A stretch of 64,000 bases of DNA from DUML01 sp050949905 (GTDB lineage: Bacteria; Bacillota; Desulfitobacteriia; Desulfitobacteriales; Syntrophobotulaceae), in NCBI GenBank assembly GCA_050949905.1, contig JBMNGP010000013.1, positions 62,001-126,000 of the forward strand, given 5' to 3'. Under the pieces are notes generated by a model. That model searched no databases. It worked only from the letters and a program-made list of their open reading frames with translations, and had not been told where the DNA came from. Shown piece after piece: positions 8,172 through 16,785 of the stretch. Position numbers and translations under genes: made by a program. The first letter of the stretch is position 1; each line of letters starts with the position of its first letter.

Positions 8172-8432
8172 AATAATTAGTTCCTTTCCTGGTTAGATAA
8201 ATATTTTTTTGCCAACAGGAAATATTATAAAATTTTGAGGCTTAGTTTGTCCACTTTCCGAGGTTAATATTTGCAAGATTAATGGCGTCACTACTCGAAA
8301 ATTGATTTAAGACCAAAAAATATCTTTAAAATATTTCCGCGAATGTTTATTTCGTGCTCTGTTTGGGTTATATTTAGAGTTAGCGTACCCTCTTGCTCTA
8401 CGAAATTAACTAGCGAAGGAGAACCATAGGGG
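8172..8432 (+). promoter_or_regulatory. Divergent non-coding region before murT
   Basis: No gene seen. TTTCGT (8350-8355) and ACGAAA (8399-8404) with GGGT/ACCC inside form an imperfect hairpin about 30 bases before murT; this could be leader structure. GAAGGAGA before ATG 8433 is the ribosome site. Confidence 0.3.
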
Positions 8433-9809
8433 ATGAAACTGCGTTTCTGGCTGGCCCTCTGGGCCGGAAAATTAACAAGCATTGTTTTAAAAGCTCTGGG
8501 GAAGAAAGGTACAACCTTGCCCGGCTATATAGCTCGGAAGATTTACCCTCCGCTGCTAGGCCTGCTGGCTTCTTCTTTTCCGGATGGTGCGGTGCTAATC
8601 ACCGGCACTAACGGCAAGACCACAACCAATAATATCTTAGCTGCCATTTTCCAGACTGCAGGGAAAAAAGTCGCTTATAATAAAGAAGGTTCCAATATGC
8701 TGCAAGGAATAACAGGGGTTTTGCTCCAGAATACTTCCTGGGGGGGTAAAAACCAAGCCGATCTTTTGCTGCTCGAAGTTGATGAGGGCACGGTACCGGC
8801 TCTCTGCAAGCAGTTGACTCCAAGACTCGCAGTTGTCACCAATTTCTTTCGAGATCAGCTCGATAGGTACGGTGAACTGAATACAACGGTAAGATTAGTC
8901 AAAGAATCTCTGCCGGCGGGTACGGAGTTAATCCTTAATGCCGATGATCCCCTTGTAGCTCAGATCGGCACAGCCAGGCTAAACGTTTATTACTACGGCA
9001 GTAGAAACCTACCTATTAGCAGCAGCGAAGGCAGGGAAGCCCGGGAAGGAAGGTATTGTTCCCATTGCGGGAAAGAGCTAATATATAGCCTTTTTCACTA
9101 TGGACAATTAGGGATTTACGAGTGTTTAGGATGTGGATTCAAACGTCCCTTGCCTCATATCGAAGCTCGGGATGTCAGCGAAGATGAGACAGGAATATCT
9201 TTTTGGCTTGACCGGGAATACAGGATTCCTCTCCAAGGCTACTATAATTTGTATAATGCTCTTGCGGCTTTTTGTGCGGCCGAACGCCTGGGAGTTGCGC
9301 GGGAAGATATCCGTTTAGGGCTGGAGAATTATGTTTCCGTTCAAGGGCGAATGGAGCAGCTTTCTTTGCCCGGCTTTAAGCTCACTTTGAATCTAATCAA
9401 AAATCCCACCGGCTTTAATCAAGCAATCACTACTTTAGCCGGTCTTAATAAACCCTTATGCCTCCTCATAGCGATTAACGATTTGGCTGCGGATGGCCGG
9501 GATATATCCTGGTTATGGGATGTGGAATTAGAAACACTTTGCGGCCGGGAAGATAAGATCACGAAGGTAATCTGTTCCGGTTTGCGGGCGGAAGATATGG
9601 CTGTAAGGCTTAAATATGCAGGACTTAAGCCGGAGAAGCTTCTAGTCGAGCAATCCCTGCCCAAAGCCGTGGAATTGTTGGAAGGTTTTCAGCCCTCGTC
9701 GGAGCAAGCCGTTTACATCTTGTCAAATTACACTGCTCTTTTCCCCTTAAGGGATATCCTGATCGCTAAAAGCAGAGCTGTAAATCCAAAGGAGGCTGCT
9801 AACGCATGA
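8433..9809 (+). CDS. murT: Lipid II isoglutaminyl synthase subunit MurT
   Basis: 458 residues. With GatD, MurT amidates the alpha-carboxyl of D-Glu in lipid II to D-isoglutamine at the inner face of the membrane. Mur-ligase central domain: GTNGKTTTNN (P-loop, about residues 57-66), DEGT and FFRDQLDRYGE. A four-Cys zinc ribbon is inserted at about residues 208-232 (CSHCG ... CLGCG), typical of MurT. The C-terminal DUF1727 domain carries NPTGFNQ and the NDLAADGRDISWLWD motif, including the Asp thought to act with GatD. Overlaps gatD by four bases (ATGA), as in most Gram-positives. Confidence 0.95.
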   Translation: MKLRFWLALWAGKLTSIVLKALGKKGTTLPGYIARKIYPPLLGLLASSFPDGAVLITGTNGKTTTNNILAAIFQTAGKKVAYNKEGSNMLQGITGVLLQNTSWGGKNQADLLLLEVDEGTVPALCKQLTPRLAVVTNFFRDQLDRYGELNTTVRLVKESLPAGTELILNADDPLVAQIGTARLNVYYYGSRNLPISSSEGREAREGRYCSHCGKELIYSLFHYGQLGIYECLGCGFKRPLPHIEARDVSEDETGISFWLDREYRIPLQGYYNLYNALAAFCAAERLGVAREDIRLGLENYVSVQGRMEQLSLPGFKLTLNLIKNPTGFNQAITTLAGLNKPLCLLIAINDLAADGRDISWLWDVELETLCGREDKITKVICSGLRAEDMAVRLKYAGLKPEKLLVEQSLPKAVELLEGFQPSSEQAVYILSNYTALFPLRDILIAKSRAVNPKEAANA

Positions 9810-10600
9810 AGCTGACTATTTATCATCTTTATCCGGATTTGCTTGACCTTTATGCGGACAGAGGAAATATCATAGCTCTTGCTGCCCGCTGCCGGTGGCG
9901 GGGGATAGATGTCGAGATCCGTAAGGTCTCCCTGGGGGAAAAGTTGGACTTTTCACAGGCAGATATAGTTTTTTTAGGAGGAGGCTCCGACCGGGAGCAG
10001 TCTCTTGTGGTGGAAGATCTGGGAGAGAGAACGGGAGATTTAAGCCTAGCCATTGAAGATGGCTTAGTTCTCTTGGCAATTTGCGGGGGATTTCAATTAC
10101 TGGGCAGGCATTTTCTCCAAACCGATGGGCAAAAAATTCCCTGCTTGGGAGTTTTAGATCTGTATACCGCGGCCGGGGAGAAAAGATTAATTGGCAATGT
10201 TATTGTAGAGTTGGCTTCGGAGGTTTGGCAGGAGACCAGAGAAATATATGCTCCTAAGGAAGAGGGGTTTGTTTCTCAGCAGGAACTTAAGACCCTTGTA
10301 GGCTTTGAGAATCATTCCGGCAAGACCTACCTGGGGTCAGGGCTAAGGCCTTTAGGCAAGGTTCTAAAGGGCTATGGCAATAACGGGGAAGACTCCTGGG
10401 AAGGGGTTAGGTATAAAAATGTTTTCGGTACTTACCTCCATGGACCCTTATTGCCCAAAAATCCGCATCTGGCTGATTTGCTTCTTGACCTGGCTTTAAA
10501 GAGAAAAGGCTTGCATTCTGTTCTGGCACCTCTGGAAGACAGCTTGGAGATTGCAGCCCACCAGGCAGTAATAACCAGGTTTGCAGGCAGCAAGGATTAA
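9806..10600 (+). CDS. gatD: Lipid II isoglutaminyl synthase glutaminase subunit GatD
   Basis: 264 residues, CobB/CobQ-type class I glutamine amidotransferase domain. It releases ammonia from glutamine for MurT. Nucleophile Cys in LLAICGGFQLLG (about residue 94); catalytic His in GTYLHGPLLPKNP (about residue 210). It has FLGGGSDREQS near the front, as in other GatD. Start ATG 9806 overlaps the murT stop, so production of the two subunits is coupled. GGAGG 5' of the start lies inside murT (9790-9794). Confidence 0.95.
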   Translation: MKLTIYHLYPDLLDLYADRGNIIALAARCRWRGIDVEIRKVSLGEKLDFSQADIVFLGGGSDREQSLVVEDLGERTGDLSLAIEDGLVLLAICGGFQLLGRHFLQTDGQKIPCLGVLDLYTAAGEKRLIGNVIVELASEVWQETREIYAPKEEGFVSQQELKTLVGFENHSGKTYLGSGLRPLGKVLKGYGNNGEDSWEGVRYKNVFGTYLHGPLLPKNPHLADLLLDLALKRKGLHSVLAPLEDSLEIAAHQAVITRFAGSKD

Positions 10601-10658
10601 CTGGCAAAAATTACAAGGGGTTAACAGCTAAAACTGCTTGGCCAATGAAGCCTGTTCG

Positions 10659-10688
10659 TTGACACTTTGCCGGGTAAATAGCTATAAT
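10659..10688 (+). promoter_or_regulatory. Sigma-A promoter for the toxin-antitoxin pair
   Basis: TTGACA (10659-10664), 18-base spacer, TATAAT (10683-10688): both boxes match consensus. Start site would be near 10695, about 85 bases before the antitoxin gene. Confidence 0.85.
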
Positions 10689-10780
10689 AGAATATAAAAT
10701 AGTTTTCAGTGAGTTGCCGTAATTGCCATCTCCGGCTAAACGGCAGAAGGTTTTTCCATGACCGTTAGGGGGTGCCTCGC

Positions 10781-11068
10781 TTGGCGGAAACTAGACGTAT
10801 TGTGGTGTGTTTACCTGAAAGTATTATTGAGGAAGTGGACGATATCGTATCAACAGAGAAAAAGGATCGCAGCGACTTTATTAAAGAAGCAATTTACACG
10901 GTTCTGCTGGAACGCCGGAAAGCAGGGATACGAGAACAAATGCGTCAAGGCTATGTAGAAATGGCTCAAATTAACCTTTCCTTAGCTAAAGATTTATGCC
11001 AGGCTGAAGAAGAAGCTACACTATGTTATGAAAGGAAAATGGCTTGGGGTGTCGGCTATGAGTATTAA
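10781..11068 (+). CDS. EndoAI/MazE-like ribbon-helix-helix antitoxin
   Basis: 95 residues from TTG 10781, with AGGGGGTG (10767-10774) 6 bases upstream; GTG 10772 lies inside that ribosome site and is unlikely. N-terminal ribbon-helix-helix: ETRRIVVCLPESIIEEVDDIVSTEKKDRSDFIKEAI, as in CopG/EndoAI proteins that bind their own promoter as dimers. The charged C-terminal half (ERRKAGIREQMRQGYVEMAQINLSLAKDL...) is the region that blocks the toxin's active site in Bacillus EndoAI. Overlaps the toxin gene by 11 bases. The pair commonly lies after alr in Firmicutes; here it follows murT-gatD. Confidence 0.85.
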   Translation: MAETRRIVVCLPESIIEEVDDIVSTEKKDRSDFIKEAIYTVLLERRKAGIREQMRQGYVEMAQINLSLAKDLCQAEEEATLCYERKMAWGVGYEY

Positions 11069-11408
11069 ACGCGGGGAAATATTTTACGCGGAATTAAACC
11101 CCGTTGTTGGATCCGAACAAGGAGGCACAAGGCCTGTCTTGGTGATTCAGAATGATATTGGCAATCAATACAGCCCTACAACCATCATCGCTGCAATTAC
11201 TTCGCAGATTTCCAAAGCCAAATTACCCACCCACGTGGAAGTCCGAGCCAGAAGAAGCGGGTTGGAAAGGGATTCGGTGATTTTAACCGAACAAATCAGA
11301 ACTATTGATAAAAGCCGTTTGAAAGAAAAAGTTGCGGTTCTTGATGAGGAGGTCATGACCAGGGTAAATGAAGCCATAGAGATCAGCCTGGGGCTGACTG
11401 AAATTTAA
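11058..11408 (+). CDS. ndoA: EndoA/MazF-type mRNA interferase toxin
   Basis: 116 residues from ATG 11058, matching Bacillus EndoA length; an upstream in-frame ATG at 11028 is inside the antitoxin gene and less likely. Family motifs: IKRGEIFYAELNPVVGSEQGGTRPVLVIQND, TTIIAAITSQISKAKLPTHVEV and DSVILTEQIRTIDKSRL. The conserved Arg and Thr of the catalytic site (RPVLVIQND; TSQ) are present. Predicted to cleave mRNA at a short motif (UACAU for Bacillus EndoA; target here untested). Made together with the antitoxin from one promoter. Confidence 0.93.
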   Translation: MSIKRGEIFYAELNPVVGSEQGGTRPVLVIQNDIGNQYSPTTIIAAITSQISKAKLPTHVEVRARRSGLERDSVILTEQIRTIDKSRLKEKVAVLDEEVMTRVNEAIEISLGLTEI

Positions 11409-11452
11409 TGGCCTCCTGAATCTTGAGGCCAATTACATAGGACAGAAGAACT

Positions 11453-11491
11453 CAGCGTATTAGGCTTCAGCACCTAACGCTGGGTTTTTTT
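11453..11491 (+). terminator. Intrinsic terminator after the toxin gene
   Basis: CAGCGT-TTAGG (11453-11464) pairs with CCTAACGCTG (11473-11482), one bulged A, followed by seven T. A second smaller hairpin, GGCCTC/GAGGCC (11410-11430), lies just before. Confidence 0.85.
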
Positions 11492-11536
11492 AAGGCTTTT
11501 GCCGGCAAATTAATTTTTTAAGCGGAGGTACAAATA

Positions 11537-13675
11537 TTGAACTTAATTGAGGTAATCACCAAGGAATTAGGCCTCAAAACCTGGCAGGTAGCCGAGGCTG
11601 TAAAATTACTGGATCAGGGCAATACCATCCCTTTTATTGCCCGTTACCGCAAGGAACTTACGGGGGAATTGGATGAAACAGCCTTAAGAACCATAGTGGA
11701 TAGATTAGAATACTTAAGAGGGCTGGAAAAAAGGAAAGAAGAGGTCCTGCGCCTGATTGACGAACAAGGCAAGCTTAGCGAGGAGCTGCAAGCCAAAATT
11801 TTAGCCGCTGTTAAACTGCAGGAAGTGGAAGACCTTTACCGCCCGTACAAACAAAAAAAGAGAACCAGAGCATCCATCGCTAAGGAAAAAGGCTTGGAGC
11901 CTCTGGCTAAGTGGGTCTTAAGCCAGCCAGAAAAGGGCAGCCCCTCGGAGGAAGCCCAAAAGTATCTCAATGAGGAACTAGGGGTTAAAAGCTGGGAAGA
12001 TGCCTTAAGCGGTGCTTTGGATATAATTGCCGAGGAGGTTTCCGATGATGCCGAAATCAGAAAACTTGTGCGGCAAAAGACATATGAAATTGCGGATATC
12101 TCGGCTAAAGCTAAAAAAGAGGGACGCTCACCCTACGAGATGTATTATGATTACCGGGAACCTGTGAAAAGGATTCCCCCCCATAGGATTTTGGCCTTAA
12201 ACCGGGGTGAAAAGGAAGAATACCTCGCTGTCAGCCTGGAGGTTGACTTGGAGCAAATTCTGCCCTTAATCGAATCAAGGTATCTGCAAAGAGGCCCTTG
12301 CCGAGAACTGGTGCAAAAAGCAGTGCAGGATTCTTATAAACGGCTTATCGCCCCTTCCATTGAAAGAGAAATTCGTTCGGAGATAACTGCCCGGGCGGGA
12401 GAGCAGGCTGTCAAAGTTTTCGCTGCTAACCTGCGTCAGCTTCTCCTACAGCCCCCGGTCAGAGCTAAGGCTATTTTAGGAATTGACCCTGGCTACCGGA
12501 CAGGCTGTAAATGGGCGTTAATAGATGATACCGGCAGGCTGCTGCAGGTAGGGGTCATTTACCCCCATCCTCCCCAGAATAAAAGGGAAGAGGCTAAGCA
12601 AGAAATTCTAAGGGTAGTGCGCGAGAATGCCGTTCATATTATTGCCATCGGCAATGGCACGGCATCCCGGGAGAGTGAAGAAATGGTGGCGGAGGTTATT
12701 CGGGAGAATAAACTCCCTTTAGAATATATTATTGTCAGTGAAGCCGGAGCTTCGGTCTATTCCGCTTCACCTCTGGCCAAAGAAGAATTTCCGGATTTTG
12801 ACTTATCATTAAGGAGTGCGGTTTCTATTGCCCGCCGCCTGCAGGACCCCCTGGCAGAGCTGGTTAAAATTGAACCCAAAGCAATCGGGGTCGGGCAATA
12901 CCAGCACGATATCCAGCCCAAAGTCCTGGAAGGAACCCTGGGCGGGGTAGTGGAGTCCTGTGTTAATACCGTAGGAGTAGATCTTAATACGGCTTCGCCT
13001 ACGATTTTAAAGTTTGTTTCCGGGCTCAACAGTGCTGTAGCCAAAAATATTGTTGCCTACCGGGAAAAGAACGGTAAATTTAGAAGCAGGGGAGAACTCA
13101 AAAAAGTACCGCGGCTGGGTGAACAGACTTTTATCCAGTGCGCAGGTTTTATTCGTGTGCCGGATGGGGATAATTACCTTGAAAACACTCCGGTGCATCC
13201 CGAATCTTATGAACTGGCAGCAAAAATTTTAGAAAAGGCCGGTTTTACGGTTCAGGATCTTAAAAGTAAGACTGCCCAGATCCGCTTGGCCTTAAGCCGC
13301 TTTAACGCCGAAGAGCTGGCGGCGGAACTTCAGGCCGGAGTCCCCACCATTAAGGATATTATCGAAGCCTTGCAAAGGCCGGGCCGAGATCCACGCGAAG
13401 ACCTTCCTCGCCCGCTCTTGCGCCAAGATATCACCAGGCTGGAGGATCTGCGAGAGGGTATGGTGCTGGAGGGTACGGTGCGCAATATTGTTGATTTTGG
13501 GCTGTTTGTAGATATAGGTTTGAAAAACGACGGGCTGGTTCATATTTCGCAGCTGCGGGACAGCTATGTCCGTCATCCCATGGAGGTAGCTTCCGTTGGG
13601 GACATCGTAAAGGTTAAAGTTTTGTCTATTGATTTGGAAAGAGGCCGGGTAGGTCTTTCTCTCAAAGAAGTTTAG
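11537..13675 (+). CDS. tex: Tex-family RNA-binding transcription accessory protein
   Basis: 712 residues, normal Tex length. Order: Tex N-terminal helical domain (IPFIARYRKELTGELDE), a YqgF/RuvC-like fold (AILGIDPGYRTGCKWALID, IAIGNGTASRESE, SEAGASVYSAS), helix-hairpin-helix domain (VGVDLNTASPTILKFVSGLN, FRSRGELKKVPRLG), and a C-terminal S1 domain from about residue 640 (LREGMVLEGTVRNIVDFGLFVDIG ... VHISQL). Binds nucleic acids; in several bacteria it affects toxin expression, stress tolerance and transcription. Start is TTG at 11537 with GCGGAGG 5' of it (11521-11527). Confidence 0.95.
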   Translation: MNLIEVITKELGLKTWQVAEAVKLLDQGNTIPFIARYRKELTGELDETALRTIVDRLEYLRGLEKRKEEVLRLIDEQGKLSEELQAKILAAVKLQEVEDLYRPYKQKKRTRASIAKEKGLEPLAKWVLSQPEKGSPSEEAQKYLNEELGVKSWEDALSGALDIIAEEVSDDAEIRKLVRQKTYEIADISAKAKKEGRSPYEMYYDYREPVKRIPPHRILALNRGEKEEYLAVSLEVDLEQILPLIESRYLQRGPCRELVQKAVQDSYKRLIAPSIEREIRSEITARAGEQAVKVFAANLRQLLLQPPVRAKAILGIDPGYRTGCKWALIDDTGRLLQVGVIYPHPPQNKREEAKQEILRVVRENAVHIIAIGNGTASRESEEMVAEVIRENKLPLEYIIVSEAGASVYSASPLAKEEFPDFDLSLRSAVSIARRLQDPLAELVKIEPKAIGVGQYQHDIQPKVLEGTLGGVVESCVNTVGVDLNTASPTILKFVSGLNSAVAKNIVAYREKNGKFRSRGELKKVPRLGEQTFIQCAGFIRVPDGDNYLENTPVHPESYELAAKILEKAGFTVQDLKSKTAQIRLALSRFNAEELAAELQAGVPTIKDIIEALQRPGRDPREDLPRPLLRQDITRLEDLREGMVLEGTVRNIVDFGLFVDIGLKNDGLVHISQLRDSYVRHPMEVASVGDIVKVKVLSIDLERGRVGLSLKEV

Positions 13676-13786
13676 AAGCAGAATTCGTAAGGAAATAGAG
13701 AAGCAGAATCCGCAGGTGCCGGACTTAAAGTTCGGGAAAAGAAGACTCTTAACATTGAAAAGCGATAAGTGGGGAGGATTAAGTTC

Positions 13787-15007
13787 ATGACTAACGAGCC
13801 TCTAATAATTGCCAATGGAAATATTAAGACTATGACCGGTGAGAAGGACTTTACCGGAAGCATTCTCGTTAAAGGTAGTAAAATAGCTGCAATTCTCAAA
13901 CATGAGGTTCTTGGCGGGCAATTCAGTGCTGTCAGTTTCCAGGAATTATTCGGTTTAAAGCCGGATATGAAGATAAAAGTAATTAACGCCACCGGAAAAT
14001 GGGTCTTGCCGGGATATATTGATGCCCATTGCCATGTCGGCATTGGTGAAGAGATCTACCAATACGAAGGGGACGATTTGAATGAAATGACAGACCCTTT
14101 AACGCCGGAGTTAAGGGCTATCGACGGCATAAATCCGGAAGACCTGGGCTTTCGGGATGCCCGGTTAGGCGGGGTTACGGCTGCTTTTACCTGTCCCGGC
14201 AGTGCTAACGTGGTAGGCGGCACAGGTGTGGTAGTTAAAACAAGCGGCAGGGTGTTAGAGGAAATGCTGATCCGTGAACCGGCCGGTTTAAAAGTAGCTT
14301 TTGGCGAAAATCCTAAGACTGTTTACGGGGAACAAAAGAAAATGCCTATGACCAGGATGGGAACGGCTGCCTTGCTCCGGCAGGCTTTGGTTGATGCTCA
14401 AAACTATCAGGAAAAACTGGAACTGGGGAAAAAAGATCCCGATAAGCTGCCGGAGCGCGATCTGGGGTTAGAGACTCTTCAGCTTGCCCTGGAAAAGAAA
14501 ATTCCTCTCCATGCTCATGCTCACCGGGCCGACGATATTATGACCGCTATCAGGATTGCCCGGGAATTTGGAGTAAACTTAGTGCTGACGCATTGCACCG
14601 AAGGGCATAAGATTGCAGATATTTTAAAAGAATACGGGTATCCGGCAGTAGTCGGGCCATCCCTGATAAATCGTTCCAAAGTAGAACTTAAGGATAAATC
14701 TTTTGAAACCCCCGGTATTTTAGCGCGAGCCGGGGTAAAAGTAGCCATTATGACTGACCACTCTGTTACACCGATAGAATATCTCCCCCTTTGTGCGGCT
14801 TTGGCGGTGCGCAGCGGTATGAAGGAAGAAGACGCACTTAAAGCCATCACCATTTGGCCGGCTGAAATTTTGGGGGTCGCCAAGAGGATTGGCTCACTGG
14901 AAGAAGGAAAAGACGCCGATCTGGTTGTCTGGGACGGAAAGCCCTTAAGCCTTGAGGCCTCCGCCGAGGTAGTTATCATTAATGGCCAAATAGTAAAACC
15001 GGAGTGA
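13787..15007 (+). CDS. Amidohydrolase family metal-dependent hydrolase
   Basis: 406 residues from ATG 13787, chosen for GGGGAGG 9 bases upstream. Typical amidohydrolase TIM barrel: composite N-terminal sandwich (LIIANGNIKTM), metal motif DAHCHVG (HxH), HAHRADD, LTHCTEGH and the late Asp in MTDHSVTP, then the closing LGSLEEGKDADLVVWDG. Closest in style to imidazolonepropionase/dipeptidase-like proteins; substrate cannot be told. It lies 6 bases before tsaE, so it may be co-transcribed with the t6A genes without functional relation. Confidence 0.85.
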   Translation: MTNEPLIIANGNIKTMTGEKDFTGSILVKGSKIAAILKHEVLGGQFSAVSFQELFGLKPDMKIKVINATGKWVLPGYIDAHCHVGIGEEIYQYEGDDLNEMTDPLTPELRAIDGINPEDLGFRDARLGGVTAAFTCPGSANVVGGTGVVVKTSGRVLEEMLIREPAGLKVAFGENPKTVYGEQKKMPMTRMGTAALLRQALVDAQNYQEKLELGKKDPDKLPERDLGLETLQLALEKKIPLHAHAHRADDIMTAIRIAREFGVNLVLTHCTEGHKIADILKEYGYPAVVGPSLINRSKVELKDKSFETPGILARAGVKVAIMTDHSVTPIEYLPLCAALAVRSGMKEEDALKAITIWPAEILGVAKRIGSLEEGKDADLVVWDGKPLSLEASAEVVIINGQIVKPE

Positions 15008-15013
15008 TGAAAG

Positions 15014-15454
15014 GTGCAGCGATTTTTCACAACAACAAGTCCCCAGGAGACCTTTGAGCTGGGAGAGAAGCTTGCGCAAAGCCTTAAAGGCGGCGAAATA
15101 ATATGTTTATACGGAGAACTGGGGGCAGGTAAGACCGTTTTGGCTAAAGGGTTGGGCAGAGGGCTTGGTCTTAAGGAAGAGATCACCAGCCCTACCTTTA
15201 CCTTGATTCAGGAATATGAATTGCCGGGTAAGAAGCTAAAGTTTGTTCATATGGACTTGTACCGGCTGCGCCGGCCTGAAGAAGCCGAGGTCATAGGTGT
15301 TACCGACTATTTTAACCAAGAAAACATTTGCCTTTTAGAGTGGCCGGAAATAATCGGAGAGCTTTTACCTGAAGACAGGCTGGATATCACCATCGAAGGG
15401 AGCGGCGAAATGCCGCGGGCAATCAAGCTCTCGGCCAGGCTGCAAAAGAATTGA
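15014..15454 (+). CDS. tsaE: t6A biosynthesis ATPase TsaE
   Basis: 146 residues from GTG 15014 (GATGAAAGG upstream). Walker A GELGAGKTVLAKGL, then SPTFTLIQEYE, MDLYRL and LLEWPE, the full TsaE signature set. It is the ATPase that binds the TsaB-TsaD complex making N6-threonylcarbamoyl-adenosine at position 37 of ANN-decoding tRNAs. First of the tsaE-tsaB-rimI-tsaD block. Confidence 0.95.
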   Translation: MQRFFTTTSPQETFELGEKLAQSLKGGEIICLYGELGAGKTVLAKGLGRGLGLKEEITSPTFTLIQEYELPGKKLKFVHMDLYRLRRPEEAEVIGVTDYFNQENICLLEWPEIIGELLPEDRLDITIEGSGEMPRAIKLSARLQKN

Positions 15455-15466
15455 AAATCTGGTAAA

Positions 15467-16204
15467 ATGAAACCTATGAAATATCTAACTATTGATACCA
15501 CAACCAAAATAACTGCTTTATCCTTAGCTGAAAGCGGCAAGCTTATCGGCGAAGGTTTCCTGCATACCGGGAAAACTCATTCCGAGCGGCTTATTCCGAT
15601 GTTGGATCAGCTTCTTAATGCTGCCGACTGGAAGCTTGGAGATCTCGATTTAATCGGGGTAGTACGCGGGCCGGGCTCTTTTACAGGTATTAGGATTGGC
15701 ATGGCCACAGCTCAAGGTCTGGCTCAAGTCCTGGGGATTCCACTCATGGGGCTTACCTCCTTGGATGTTTTAGCCTGGGCGGGCAAAAACCGGCAAGAAG
15801 AAACCGTAGTTATTCTTGATGCCCGGAAAAATGAGTACTATTATGCCCGCTACCGCTGGCGGGAGCAGCAAAAAGAATTAACTGCCGAACCTCAAGCTAT
15901 CACACCTGAACATTTGCTGGAAGAGCTGAGAAAGAACAAGCAAAAGTTTTATTTTGTTGGCGACGCTGTTCCCGGGGCCCAAGAATATTTAAAGCTTGAA
16001 TTAGGAGAGCGGGCAATTATTCCCGAGGAGTACCAGTATTTGCCCCGGGGAGCTTATGCTGCCTGTGAAACTTGGGAAAAATGGTTAGGTAGCGCTAAGC
16101 AAAGTCAAGATCAATCTAAATTAGAACCGCTGTATATCAGGCTTTCGGAAGCTGAGGTTAATTACCGGAAGAAACATCTGGAAAAAGAAGAAACAGGAAG
16201 ATAA
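15467..16204 (+). CDS. tsaB: t6A biosynthesis protein TsaB
   Basis: 245 residues. ASKHA-fold pseudo-glycoprotease: YLTIDTTTKITALSL, HSERLIPMLDQLL, VVRGPGSFTGIRIGMATAQGLA and VILDARKNEYYYARY. TsaB has lost catalytic residues and acts as the partner that dimerises with TsaD. Starts at ATG 15467 or at ATG 15476 three codons later; neither has a strong ribosome site, and the gene is 12 bases after tsaE, so it may depend on coupling. Confidence 0.93.
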   Translation: MKPMKYLTIDTTTKITALSLAESGKLIGEGFLHTGKTHSERLIPMLDQLLNAADWKLGDLDLIGVVRGPGSFTGIRIGMATAQGLAQVLGIPLMGLTSLDVLAWAGKNRQEETVVILDARKNEYYYARYRWREQQKELTAEPQAITPEHLLEELRKNKQKFYFVGDAVPGAQEYLKLELGERAIIPEEYQYLPRGAYAACETWEKWLGSAKQSQDQSKLEPLYIRLSEAEVNYRKKHLEKEETGR

Positions 16205-16251
16205 TGCCTATCATAAGATAAAGAAGTAAGAAGAGAATCCAGGTGAGAAAA

Positions 16252-16758
16252 ATGCAGGATAGAGTTTTAAGCCAGAGAAAGCTTAGCTCAGAGACCGCCG
16301 GCAGTACACCTGCCACGAATTACCGGATACGCCCTATGACTTTGGAGGATATCCCAACCATTCTGACTATCGAAGAGGTATCTTTCCCCAATCCTTGGAC
16401 GGAAGCATCTTTTACCTCCGAGCTTAAAGATAATTATTTAGCTCGCTACTATTGTTTGGAAATAGAGGGGAAGGTTGTTGGCTATATGGGCCTCTGGATC
16501 ATCATGGGTGAAGCTCATATCACCAATATAGCTATTTGGCCGGGCTGCCGGGGTCAGGGCTGGGGCGAATATCTCCTTAAAGGTGTTATGCAGCAAATGT
16601 ATACTGCCGGGATTTTCAGAATAACTTTGGAAGTAAGAGTATCCAACACCTCAGCTCAGAATCTATATCGTAAGCTGGGCTTTAAGCCGGCAGGGGTACG
16701 CAGGAAGTACTATTCCGATAATCAAGAGGATGCCATCATTATGTGGGCCAGCCTTTAA
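16252..16758 (+). CDS. rimI: Ribosomal-protein-alanine N-acetyltransferase RimI
   Basis: 168 residues from ATG 16252 (AGGTGAG at 16241-16247); GTG 16243 is an alternative giving three more residues. GNAT fold: YRIRPMTLEDIPTILTIEE, NPWTEASF, the acetyl-CoA loop WPGCRGQGWGEYLL (QxxGxG/A type) and NTSAQNLYRKLGFKPAGVRRKYY, with a catalytic Tyr near the end. In E. coli RimI acetylates the N-terminal Ala of ribosomal protein bS18. It carries a ~25-residue N-terminal extension not needed for the fold. Placed between tsaB and tsaD as in many Firmicutes. Confidence 0.92.
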   Translation: MQDRVLSQRKLSSETAGSTPATNYRIRPMTLEDIPTILTIEEVSFPNPWTEASFTSELKDNYLARYYCLEIEGKVVGYMGLWIIMGEAHITNIAIWPGCRGQGWGEYLLKGVMQQMYTAGIFRITLEVRVSNTSAQNLYRKLGFKPAGVRRKYYSDNQEDAIIMWASL

Positions 16759-16785
16759 GGCTGGCTTTGCCGGAGGTATTGGGAT